Shown: one piece after another, positions 10,228 to 21,624 of the stretch
How positions within the stretch are numbered: the first letter of the stretch is position 1
How the letters are laid out: the number at the start of each line of letters is the position of its first letter
Origin: Symsagittifera roscoffensis
Lineage: Eukaryota > Xenacoelomorpha > Acoela > Convolutidae
Assembly: GCF_963678635.1 (NCBI RefSeq)
Contig: NW_026971364.1
Span: 1 to 64,000, forward strand
Length of the DNA stretch: 64,000 bases
Direction of reading: 5' to 3'
The notes under the pieces: model-generated
Told to the model about the DNA's origin: nothing
Seen by the model: the letters and a program-made list of their open reading frames with translations, nothing else
Databases searched by the model: none
Translations under genes and position numbers: made by a program

Positions 10228-11890
10228 TTACTAAGTGTATATTTTACCAACCAATAAAGTTCTGTTACTTACAAAAATCATTTACAATAATCAGGAATTA
10301 AAATTGAAATTGAAAAACTTTTTATTTCAATCCGACGGGAACTATCAAATAACATCAAACATCATTGAAATCCTCTAGTGTTCAGCTAGTCACTACAAAC
10401 TGTTCCCGCTACTCACTTTCCCACGTTTCGTGAATTTTGTAGTAATTTTTTCTTTAATATAATTTTATCTCAAATAGTTGATTTCTCTTCTGTGAAGTCT
10501 TTTTTCAAAAAAAGTAATTGGTGTTTTGACAGAATCACTAGTGATAGAAGCAACTCAAGACTTCGAATACTTTTTTATACTGATCACAGTAGCCGTCAAC
10601 ATGAAAACGCTCGAAATATTTTTTTCTTTCATTTCGTTTAAGAACTCTGACTTTTACCTACGGCCTTGATTCCTGGTAGAAGGACATAACCATGTATTCC
10701 AGTTTTCTTATTCTGATATTTCTATCTTTGAGTCATTCAGCCTCAGCGTCAAACTCACATCTTATGCAAAGTCCGGTTGGCATCTCCTGACATATTGAGA
10801 ATGAATACCATTGGCTAGCATCATTTCCAAGTTTTGTCTTATCATCAATTGAAAAGTTTAGAATATTCATTTGGTCGGCAAAAGTTTTTCGCGTAAAATT
10901 TTTGAGGGTGTACCAATCCTGTCTTCTCTAATTGTCTCACATGAATGCTTATCACTTTCGAAGAAAGAGAAAAGTTTGTGGTTTGCTGATTTGTGTAAAC
11001 AGATGTTGGCTAGATTCGGAACATGTTGATTCCTTTTTTTTATGGCAAAACTATCGTTTTTTGCATAGCTTCAGTAGTAAGAACGAATTTTTTTATGTGG
11101 TGTTATAAGTATTCATGAGGTGTTGTACCCAGCTGTTTTTCAAATAGGCATAAGTTTCGAATCCTGATGGTGGAGCTAATTGAGTACGCAGTTTTTCCAA
11201 ATTGATCAAGTTCTCCATTAACCAACTTTTGATAATCCTTGAAACCATTTTCTGGAGGATTTTTATTTCTCAGGTTTTTTTAGGAAGCTTCATTTGGTGC
11301 CATTTCTTCACAATCAGGCACATGTGAATTGTCAACAAATCGTAGGGGAGAAATTATTTTGTTTCATTTGTCTTGAACTCTTTCAGAAATGAATCCAAAA
11401 GTTCCAGAACTTTCCTTGTATCGCAAAACCGAAGGAAGTTTGAGCGATATGAAATCAATTGCTTTTTAAGGACGGTTGTTTCAAATTTTCTATTACTTGG
11501 TTAGATGTAGCTTATAGAAAAAAAGCCACTACAAATCGAAATCAACAAATTAGAATCGAGAAATTTAATAAATCATCTATTTTTTTCTTTTTAGAAACAA
11601 TTCTATAAATATTTCAAAATTATTTATCAAAAAACATTTAATTTTTCTAGATTTACCTTACAATAAGAAACAAAAAGTTCCTACTAAAGTTCTCATTGAT
11701 GAAATAGACCTTGAAAATTTTTTTATTTGATTTTTTATAGAAATTTTTTTTTGCATTAGTTCGAATTTCCAACTAAAAAAGGGTAACCTTAGAGAAACTT
11801 GAAAAAGTAGCATATCAAAGCTTCAAATTTACGGTTGAACTACCAATGACAAGGAAAGCAATTTTAAACTGTCTAGATAAGCTGAGATGA
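10228..11890. other. AT-rich intergenic DNA, no gene seen
   Basis: There are long T-rich and A-rich runs and no open frame over about 60 codons with domain-like features. I found no internal tandem repeat. It ends where the dispersed repeat at about 11890 begins. Confidence 0.55.
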
Positions 11891-12600
11891 AATAAAATGT
11901 CGCACGATAATAAATCAAAACTCTGCCCTTAAGATAAACCTGCCCTTAACACAAATCTGCACTTAACAAAAATCTGTCAAAGCTCCCCAGCAAAAATCTC
12001 TCTTCTTCTGTTTTTGCAAAGACTTTCAAAGTTCCAAATCACAAATAATTGAGTTTGGACAAAAATTTTCTTAGATTAATTGGTTGATGAAAAAAAATTA
12101 TGTTAATTTTTTTAATTGTTTGTATTTTTAAAGCTTCTTTCGGTAATATTTCTTATGTTTACAGATACAACTTGTGATCATTTACATTTGCAATATATTT
12201 CGTTCGAAACTTTTCCAATTTAGAAGGTCCAAGTCCCAAGAAATGAATATACTGGATACCATATTAAAAACATAAAAGAATATTTTTTTTTGTGCTTGAA
12301 AACGACAAAGTTCATTTCCGATTCAACTTGTTTTAAAAACTCCCATGAAATGTAGCTGAAGTCTGAGTGGACAAGACTTCAGACCCAGGAAAATCTAGTC
12401 TGATTGTTTAAGCCCTTCAAATTCACTGAAGGGTACTCCTGCTTCTCAGTTCAAAATTCTTTTTCACAAATATCTTCAACTACATCATATCTCACCTCTA
12501 AATAATTCAAGGGTCGTGCCTTCAATCTGTCTATTTCTTTACTTTCATTTTATCACTGGGAATATTTTTTCTCACTGCAAAGCAGCAATTTTATGTACTC
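11890..12600. repeat. Dispersed repeat X, copy 1
   Basis: The stretch from AAAATGTCGCA through the GTACTC near 12600 recurs at 15600-16375 and 17520-18295. Copy 1 lacks about 95 bp present in the other two (15763-15858) and has extra bases near 11935. It contains a lightly imperfect inverted pair, GAAGTCTGAGTGGACAAGACTTC (12358-12380). No coding potential is seen; it may be part of an unrecognised non-autonomous element. Confidence 0.75.
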
Positions 12601-12613
12601 TATATTATCTATT

Positions 12614-13503
12614 AAAAAGTAATTTAAAAACAAGAAAAATTTGAGTTTTGCTTATTTCTAAAACTCCTAAAACTGAAAAAGTTGCTTGAAGCTTGTTTTC
12701 AACTGTTCAAGAATCACGAATTGGTACAAATTGAAGGGCCAACTGCTAGTGCATCTCGTTGAAAATGAAGGAGAAGCAATCTCAGCAATTAGGAATTATG
12801 ATGTTCATTATGCTGAAAAAACTTGACTCACTTCTACTTTGGAACTCAATTGTATTCTGGTAAAGAGTCAGCTGAACTATTTCAGGAGCTTGCTGAACGC
12901 AATAAAAAATGCGACGATACAAACTACAATATAAGACAAGTGTGTGTCACAATCAAGATCTAAAATGTCAACAAACCTGCCTAGATTCAGTTCTACTCTT
13001 GACTGCAGTTTAGAATGAAGCAATGAAACAAGCTGCGTATGTCATTTATGTTTTGAACGATGTATTAAAATTGTCGTATTTTTGAGAGACTTCATGTTTT
13101 TAGGAACTGTAATGTAAAATGCTCATGGTTTTCTGTATTTGTATTTTAGATTAATTTTTTGTCCATTGAAATCTTTTTTGTGTAGGTATTTAAACTGGGG
13201 AGCATTTTCGAAAAATAATTTTTAAAAAAAAAAAAGTTAGAAAACCTCACAATAGATAACTTATCTTTTTTTTACCGTAAAAGTCTCGAAAAGTCTCACT
13301 AACTGTAAAACAATCTCAGAATTTTGGAAGATCACGAAGTTTGATGATCTTAACGCTTATTCATAGATTGCCATTTCTGAATTGATTCTGAGTAAAAGTA
13401 GTAGAAAATTGTTTTAGGATAACGAATTGATAACAAAAAAAAATTTCATATAAAATATCGTAGAAGCGGAAATCAAAAAAAATATAATAGTCCTCAAAAA
13501 TTG
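12614..13503. repeat. Left flank shared by two LTR copies (pairs with 19828-20719)
   Basis: This 890-bp block precedes the truncated LTR at 13504 and is repeated, at roughly 90-95% identity, before the LTR at 20720. Because flank and LTR are both shared, the locus was copied after the element inserted; these are not two independent insertions. The block is AT-rich and has no recognisable gene. Confidence 0.85.
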
Positions 13504-15578
13504 TGACATTCGACCAGAATGGGCAAGAATGCGTCTCGAGTTTCTAGCAGCGAACCTTCCGAATTAGTGATTTTGATGGATTAAGAGCGTTATTTGGACA
13601 ATTGGACGAATCGTGAAGGCTGAAGGATTCGAGAATTCCTAAATTTTATAAATTCGAAATGATGACGTAATAATTCTAGGAAACGTCAAAAATGGCCATT
13701 TTGGAGAAGAAACCAAAATAAAACACAACAACCACATTAGTTGCGACGACGACAACAACGGAAAAACTGAGAACCGGAATTAGAAAAAAGCAGAAGTAGC
13801 AGAGACCGTTCCGAGTTGCAACTATTGTGTCGCTACAATAGTTGCAAGGTAGTTGCGAATAATGGTGAAGGGTGGAAACCAGCCTTCCGGAAAGAAATTA
13901 AGAGTCCCCGGTTCAAAAATCTGGAGGGGTCTCGGGACTGGAACTCACATTATTTCATACAAACTTTTAGCTTCCCTATTATGTCCTCAATTGAATTTGA
14001 TTAACATCTGAATACATTTTGCAAGGATGAGAAGCTAGGAGTTGGGGGAAAAGGGTTGATCCATCTTCGATGGAGATGATGATTTTTATCTACTGAACAA
14101 AAACAATATTAATTCAATAAGTAGTAGTAGCCTTAATTTTCGGAGTGATCTCGTGGTCTGGGGATACTGAGACCCAGCCATGAGCTCACTGATTTTGCAT
14201 GTAATTAAGTTAATTTGAGCGTTCTGGTCGAAGCCGGAGAACAGTAACGTTTTTGTCGACCCGATGTTAGAAAGAACACCAAAAGAACTGGCTTTGGTAG
14301 AGACAGTAAAAAACAAGTAAAGCTCTGTTTAGACGTTGGCCAGTCGTCTTAGGACCTAGCTTGATTTTCCGTCGATATGTATCTTCCGAGCGAACGTTTT
14401 ATAGATGTTTTTATGGCGCTCCTCGGTGTTATTCTTTTTTAGCATCATGACCGGCAGAACAATAACGAGCACTCCGCGCCGAGCGTATGCTCACATTAAC
14501 ACCCTTATTAGGCCTAAAACGCCGGTGCGGAAGGGTAGTTCGGAACGCGGAAGCCTTCCGGATTACCGTGAATAGCTTTTTAACCTAGTTAAGACCGAAA
14601 ATTCACGAACCAGGAAGGGTGGGGGGATTGGCCATCGCCTCGTTCCCTGAGTGGTCTGTGACCAAAAACACTCAAAGATATATAGGAAACCAAACAAAAG
14701 TAGTATAGTAACCAAGAAAAACAAAAAACATTGAAAATAAACAGAAAACCAAAAAAATAAAACAAAAGTACAAAATCAGTAGAAATCATCCCCCCAGACA
14801 AGATGTGATCCGACCCCCCGTTTGTTGTTGAGAGATATATTGTAGTTACAGGCATTTATATCAGTCAAGATCGTACTGTAGGGTTATTTGAGCATTTAAG
14901 CACGTTAATGATAAATTGCGATCCTTCGGAAGGGTCTGCTGATTTGCGCTCAATTCGGAAGGGTCTTGGAAGAAGACTGATCCGGCAAGCAGTACAAGGA
15001 GCAACAAGAAGGGGCTCAACGACAACAACAATCGACTGTTTGGTATCGTTAACAAGTTTTGTATCCCTTTTGGTACAAAAAATTGGGATAGTATTCTGTG
15101 GGGGGCTCGACAGTGCTGCACTGTAGTGACCCTTCACCGAACTGCGAATATCCGAGTTCAGCACCTTAATTCGGATATTAACCAAACCCGGAGGGGTATA
15201 GTATTACTAATATTATTACTTATATAGCCCATTTTAATACTCCTATATCATTTTTCAGTGAAAAACACAGAAAGCAGACTAGTTTTTAGGGTCAAGATAG
15301 CGATATTTTGATCCCCCCACAAATCGCGATTTTTGAGATATCGATTTTTTTTGAAACGAAAAAAAGCGCTAAATTAGTATGTTACATCGTAATTGCACTA
15401 CTATAATAGGTAGAACTTAGTTCGGAAGTGGTTGGAACTATTTTGGTACCAAAAACCGAATTTTCGCGGTTTTGATAATACGAAACACTATGAAATCAGA
15501 AAATTTTTTGAAAATTATGAGTTAGCACAGTAAAAATAGTTGTTCGGACAACGTCCACTAGTGAATCTACAAATTTCG
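13504..15578 (+). mobile_element. Truncated Ty3/gypsy-like element: LTR (13504-14401) plus partial leader
   Basis: The sequence matches the 5' end of element A (20720-22735) almost base for base. It starts at TGACATTCGACC, carries the conserved LTR stem-loop at 13816-13847, passes the LTR end near 14401 and continues into the leader. Similarity stops after AAACCCGC at about 15578, where repeat-X DNA begins. No gag or pol follows. It is a fragment brought by the segmental duplication that includes its left flank. Confidence 0.8.
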
Positions 15579-18500
15579 AAACCCGCGTTTTTAATTAAAA
15601 TGTCGCATGGTAAAAAGTAAAACCTCTGCCCTTAACACAAATCTGCACTTAACAAAAATCTGTCAAAGCTCCCCAGCAAAAATCTCTCTTCTTCTGTTTT
15701 TGCAAAGACTTTCAAAGTTCCAAATCACAAATAATTGAATTTGGACAAAAATTTTCTTAGATTTGCTTTGAAAATTTCATCACTTGTGAAGTCTTATCAC
15801 AAATCTAAATCAAAATCAAAGATCAATTTTCCCTTATTAATTACAGAAAAATTAGCAGGTTGATGAAAAAAAATTATGTTAATTTTTTTAATTGTTTGTA
15901 TTTTTAAAGCTTCTTTCGGTAATATTTCTTATGTTTACAGATACAACTTGTGATCATTTACATTTGCAATTTATTTCGTTCGAAACTTTTCCTATTTAGA
16001 AGGTCCAAGTCCCAAGAAACGAATATACTGGATACCATATTAAAAACATAAAAGAATATTTTTTTTTGTGCTTGAAAACGACAAAGTTCGTTTCCGATTC
16101 AACTTGTTTTAAAAACTCCCACGAAATGTAGCTGAAGTCTGAGTGGACAAGACTTCAGACCCAGGAAAATCTAGTCTGATTGTTTAAGCCCTTCAAATTC
16201 ACTGAAGGGTACTCCTGCTTCTCAGTTCAAAATTCTTTTTCATAAATATCTTCAACTACATCATATCTCACCTCTAAATAATTCAAGGGTCGTGCCTTCA
16301 ATTTGTCTATTTCTTTACTTTCATTTTATTACTGGGAATACTTTTTCTCACTGCAAAGCAGCAATTTTATGTACTCGATAGAATTTTGCCCGATCTAGTA
16401 CAAAGCTTAGTGCAAAAAACCGTCTTTGATGTGCACTGACACCAAAGGATGTCCAATTTCACGTTTGGCCAATGGTTGAGGTCATGAGAACAATCTTCAA
16501 CGAACATCAACAGATACAAATCTCTATCACTAATAATCATTTTGCGACGATGTACATGATGGGAAAATCACTGAGCAGGCAGGTTGGAATGGACGTATCC
16601 CGACATTCCTGATTCCTGTTTTGTTGCGCAATAAATGGATAATCCTCTCTCGCCTCAGGAGGAGGCGAGATCTGTCTAGAATCCCATCACAGTAGACAAA
16701 AATGAGGAATTCTCTGAAAAAATGACGTCGAAAAACATCTCACAGCAAATCCAGCGATGGAACCCCGACCAGTTCTGGGTTCTATAGACAACCTTCAGAA
16801 TTGTTCTGCTGCTGGACAGCTCTTGATGATTCATGAAACATTAAAATTGATTCAAACCTTGATGATTCATGAAACATTCAAACTGATTCAAATCTTGATG
16901 AAACATTCAAATTGATTAGAAAAAAAAACAAATTAAGTTTTGAAAACAAAATCAGTTTGCAATAAAAAGTTTGCAAACATTGAGAAAACATTTCAAATTT
17001 TGCACAAAAACACTTTGATCCACATGCTAAATCGTCTTTCGCACCATGTCAAAAAATTGAAACATCTTTCGCAGTTTGAAAAAAAAATGAAACATTTTAG
17101 CATCGTGTACCGAAACATGAAACATTTTATGCATTTTGATAAAATTGCAACAAGATCAAATTTTTGCCAAGTATTTAAAAAATTAATACATTTTGTGCAT
17201 ATTTTTGAATATACTGAGATAAAATCACATCTAGTTCAAAACACAAAAATATCACTATTAACTAATCTGTACTCCTCAATAAAAAATTCAATAATTTTAA
17301 AGAAATCAGCTTTACATTTGAGTTTTGTACTGTATGAACTCTTTCCAAAAGCGCTGAGCCATTATTTTGAGTTAACTTCTTTTTTGTATTGTAGTATAAC
17401 AATTTTCTTTTGAAATCATAAATTTTTTTGAAATTTATGAGTTAGCACAGTAAAAATAGTTGTTCGGACAACGTCCACTAGTGAATCTACAAGTTTCGAA
17501 ACCCGCGTTTTTAATTAAAATGTCGCATGGTAAAAAGTAAAACCTCTGCCCTTAACACAAATCTGCACTTAACAAAAATCTGTCAAAGCTCCCCAGCAAA
17601 AATCTCTCTTCTTCTGTTTTTGCAAAGACTTTCAAAGTTCCAAATCACAAATAATTGAATTTGGACAAAAATTTTCTTAGATTTGCTTTGAAAATTTCAT
17701 CACTTGTGAAGTTTCATCACAAATCTAAATCAAAATCAAAGATCAATTTTCCCTTATTAATTACAGAAAAATTAGCAGGTTGATGAAAAAAAATTATGTT
17801 AATTTTTTTAATTGTTTGTATTTTTAAAGCTTCTTTCGGTAATATTTCTTATGTTTACAGATACAGCTTGTGATCATTTACATTTGCAATTTATTTCGTT
17901 CGAAACTTTTCCTATTTAGAAGGTCCAAGTCCCAAGAAACGAATATACTGGATACCATATTAAAAACATAAAAGAATATTTTTTTTGTGCTTGAAAACGA
18001 CAAAGTTCATTTCCGATTCAACTTGTTTTAAAAACTCCCACGAAATGTAGCTGAAGTCTGAGTGGACAAGACTTCAGACCCAGGAAAATCTAGTCTGATT
18101 GTTTAAGCCCTTCAAATTCACTGAAGGGTACTCCTGCTTCTCAGTTCAAAATTCTTTTTCATAAATATCTTCAACTACATCATATCTCACCTCTAAATAA
18201 TTCAAGGGTCGTGCCTTCAATTTGTCTATTTCTTTACTTTCATTTTATACTGGGAATACTTTTTCTCACTGCAAAGCAGCAATTTTATGTACTCGATAGA
18301 ATTTTGCCCGATCTAGTACAAAGCTTAGTGCAAAAAACCGTCTTTGATGTGCACTGACACCAAGGGATGTCCAATTTCACGTTTGGCCAATGGTTGAGGT
18401 CATGAGAACAATCTTCAACGAACATCACCAGATACAAATCTCTATCACTAATTATCATTTTGCGACGATGTACATGATGGGAAAATCACTGAGCAGGCAG

Positions 18501-19334
18501 GTTGGATGGACGTATCCCGACATTCCTGATTCCTGTTTTGTTGCGCAATAAATGGATAATCCTCTCTCGCCTCAGGAGGAGGCGAGATCTGTCTTGAATC
18601 CCATCACAGTAGACAAAGATGAGGAATTCTCTGAAAAAATGACGTCGAAAAACATCTCACAGCAAATCCAGCGATGGAACCCCGACCAGTTCTGGGTTCT
18701 ATAGACAACCTTCAGAATTGTTCTGCTGCTGGACAGCTCTTGATGATTCATGAAACATTAAAATTGATTCAAATCTTGATGATTCATGAAACATTCAAAC
18801 TGATTCAAATCTTGATGAAACATTCAAATTGATTAGAAAAAAAAAAACAAATTAAGTTTTGAAAAAGAAATCAGTTTGCAATAAAAAGTTTGCAAACATT
18901 GAGAAAACATTTCAAATTTTGCACAAAAACACTTTGATCCACATGCTAAATCGTCTTTCGCACCATGTCAAAAAATTGAAACATCTTTCGCAGTTTGAAA
19001 AAAAAAAATGAAACATTTTAGCATCGTGTACCGAAACATGAAACATTTTATGCATTTTGATAAAATTGCAACAAGATCAAATTTTTGCCAAGTATTTAAA
19101 AAATTAATACATTTTGTGCATATTTTTGAATATACTGAGATAAAATCACATCTAGTTCAAAACACAAAAATATCACTATTAACTAATCTGTACTCCTCAA
19201 TAAAAAATTCAATAATTTTAAAGAAATCAGCTTTACATTTGAGTTTTGTACTGTATGAACTCTTTCCAAAAGTGCTGAGCCATTATTTTGAGTTAACTTC
19301 TTTTTTGTATTGTAGTATAACAATTTTCTTTTGA
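15491..19334. repeat. Tandem duplication, 1920-bp unit (15491-17410 and 17411-19334)
   Basis: The second half repeats the first with a constant offset of 1920 bases and few changes. Each unit starts with about 85 bp of retroelement leader (TGAAATCA...), contains a copy of repeat X, then a unique block with a 9-bp GC-rich hairpin and a series of GATTCATGAAACATT repeats, and ends in TTTTCTTTTGAA. The TTTTGAA at both ends suggests microhomology. A 157-codon frame in the first unit (16940-17413) is His/Lys/Phe-rich and shortened at its N-terminus in the second unit, so it is probably not a gene. Confidence 0.9.
16648..16670. other. Perfect 9-bp hairpin TCTCGCCTC/GAGGCGAGA
   Basis: Two 9-base arms are separated by AGGAG inside an otherwise AT-rich unit. 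The same hairpin is kept in the second tandem unit (near 18566-18588). Function unknown. Confidence 0.7.
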
Positions 19335-19827
19335 ATTTTTTGCGCAATGTTCTTTTCTTTGCAAAATTTCTAAATTTTTGCCGCACCTTTCAGTTCCTTA
19401 TGACGAAAAGCAAAATTAATTTAAAAAAACATGGTCGTTTCTTTAATAACAACCGATTGAAATGGTAAAGTTGTACAAATAGCAGTAAAAATTTGATGTA
19501 GGAACAAAATTAATATGTTTTTCGTAAAGATCACCAGAAATGCGAAAAAAGCTAACTTTTGTTATAATCTGAAGAAAAGCTAGGAAGAACTTCAGACTAA
19601 GCAGCGGCCATCTGGAACAATGTCTTTTGATTGTGAACGTGTATATATATAGGAGAAGTAATGTCTTTGCATTTTTGATATTTAGAATTATTTTACAAAT
19701 TTTCCATATATGACCAAGAAGGATGACTTGATAAATTAATCATGAATTTTTTGTTTCTGTTCACTTTATCTGATTTTGTCTGTTCTCTTTTTGAGAAAAA
19801 TTTCAAGAAAAAACACTAGTATTTTTT
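19335..19827. other. AT-rich spacer, no gene seen
   Basis: This unique stretch lies between the 1.92-kb tandem duplication and the duplicated LTR flank. A short run of TA dinucleotides occurs near 19642. No coding or structural feature is supported. Confidence 0.55.
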
Positions 19828-20719
19828 AAAAAGTAATTTAAAAACAAGAAAAAATTGAGTTTTGCTTATTTCTAAAACTCCTAAAACTGAAAAAGTAGCT
19901 TGAAGCTTGTTTCCAACTGTTCAAGAATCATGAGTTTTTACAAATTGAAGGGGCAACTGCTAGTGTATCTTGTTGAAAATGAAGGAGAAGCAATCTCAGC
20001 AATTAAGAATTATGATGTTCATTATGCTGAAAAAACTTGACTCAGTTCTGCTTTGGAACTCAATTGTATTCTGGTAAAGAGTCAGCTGAACTATTTCAGG
20101 AGCTTGCTGAACGCAATAAAAAGTGCGACGATACAAACTACAATAGAAGACAAGTTTGTGTCACAATCAAGATCTAAAATGTCAACAAACCTGCCTAGAT
20201 TCAGTTCTACTCTTGACTGCGTTTTAGAATGAAGCAATGAAACAAGTTGCGTATGTCATTTATGTTTTGAAAAAGTATAAAAATTGTCGTAATTTTTGAG
20301 AGACTTCATGTTTGTTAGGAACTGAAATGTAAAATGCTCATGGTTTTCTGTATTTGTATTTTAGATCAATTATTTGTCCATTGAAATCTTTTTGTGTAAG
20401 TATTTAAACTGGGGAGCAATTTCGAAAAATAATTTTTTTTTCAAAAAAAAGTTTGAAAACCTCACAATAGAAAACTTATCTTTTTTTACCGTAAAAGTCC
20501 CGAAAAATCTCACTAACTGTAAAATAATCTCAGAATTTTGGAAGATCACGAAGTTTGATGATTTTAACGCTTATTCATAGATTGCCGTTTCTGAATTGAC
20601 TCTGAGTAAAAGTAGTAGAAAATTTTTTTTCAAAATAATGAATTGATAACAAAAAAAAATATTTCATATAAAATATCGTAAAAGCGGAAATCAAAAAAAA
20701 TAATAATCCTCAAAAATTG
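19828..20719. repeat. Left flank of element A (pairs with 12614-13503)
   Basis: This is the second copy of the 890-bp flank. It runs directly into the element A LTR start at TGACATTCG. The offset between the copies stays at 7214-7224 bases through flank, LTR and leader. Confidence 0.85.
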
Positions 20720-21624
20720 TGACATTCGACCAGAATGGGCAAGAATGCGTCTCGAGTTTCTAGCAGCGAACCTTCCGAATTAGCAATTTTGAAGGATTAA
20801 GAGCGTTTTTTGGACGATTGGACGATTGGACGAATCGTGAAGGCTGAATGATTCGAGAATTCCTAAATTTTAAAAAATCGAATTGATGACGTAATAATTC
20901 TAGGAAACGTCAAAAATGGCCATTTTGGAAAAAAAACAAAAATAAAACACAACAACCACATTAGTTGTGACGACGACAACAACGGAAAAACTGAGAATCG
21001 GAATTAGAAAAAAGCAGAAATAGCAGAGACCGTTCCGAGTTGCAAATATTGTGTCGCTACAATAGTTGCAAGGCAGTTCCGAATAATGGTGAAGGGTGGA
21101 AACCAGCCTTCCGGAAGGAAAATAAGAGTCCCCGGTTCAAAAATCTGGAGGGGTCTCGGGACTGGAATTCACATTATTTCATACAAACTTTTAGCTTCCC
21201 TATTATGTCCTCAATTGAATTTAATTAACATCTGAATTCATTTTGCAAGGATGAGAAGCTAGGAGTTGGGGGAAAGGGTTGATCCATCTTCGATGGAGAT
21301 GATGAGTTTTATCTAATGAACAGAAACAATATTAATTCAATAAGTAGTAGTAGCCCTGATTTTAGGAGTGATCTCGTGGTCTGGGGATACTGAGACCCAG
21401 CCATGAGCTCACTGATTTTGCATGTAATTAAGTTAATTTGAGCGTTCTGGTCAAATCCGGAGAACAGTAACGTTTTTGTCGACCCGATGTTAGAAAGAAC
21501 ACCAAAAGAACTGGCTTTGGTAGAGACGGTAAAAAACAAGTAAAGCTCTGTTTAGACGTTGGCCGGTCGTCTTAGGAGCTAGCTTTATTTTCCGTCGATA
21601 TGTATCTTCCGAGCGAACGTTTTA
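20720..21624 (+). repeat. 5' LTR of element A
   Basis: It starts at TGACATTCGACC and its end is set by alignment with the LTRs of element B (GTTACA there, GTTTTA here). Length is 905 bp against 786 and 749 bp in B. It contains the GCAACTATTG stem-loop region (21036-21067, with one arm mismatch, C to A) and a CA-rich block of ACAACAACGG type. No clear TATA box is visible. Confidence 0.75.

Noticed and set aside
14589-15185. Minus- and plus-strand frames of 70-107 codons in the LTR-element leader (also 21812-22407, 31918-32492, 33953-34326)
   Set aside because: They overlap each other on both strands, are low-complexity or motif-repeat derived, and differ in frame between copies while the nucleotide sequence is conserved.
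16940-17413. 157-codon frame rich in His, Lys and Phe
   Set aside because: Its composition follows the AT-rich background and repeated ATGAAACATT text. The tandem duplicate has lost the N-terminal part of the frame, and no domain is recognisable.
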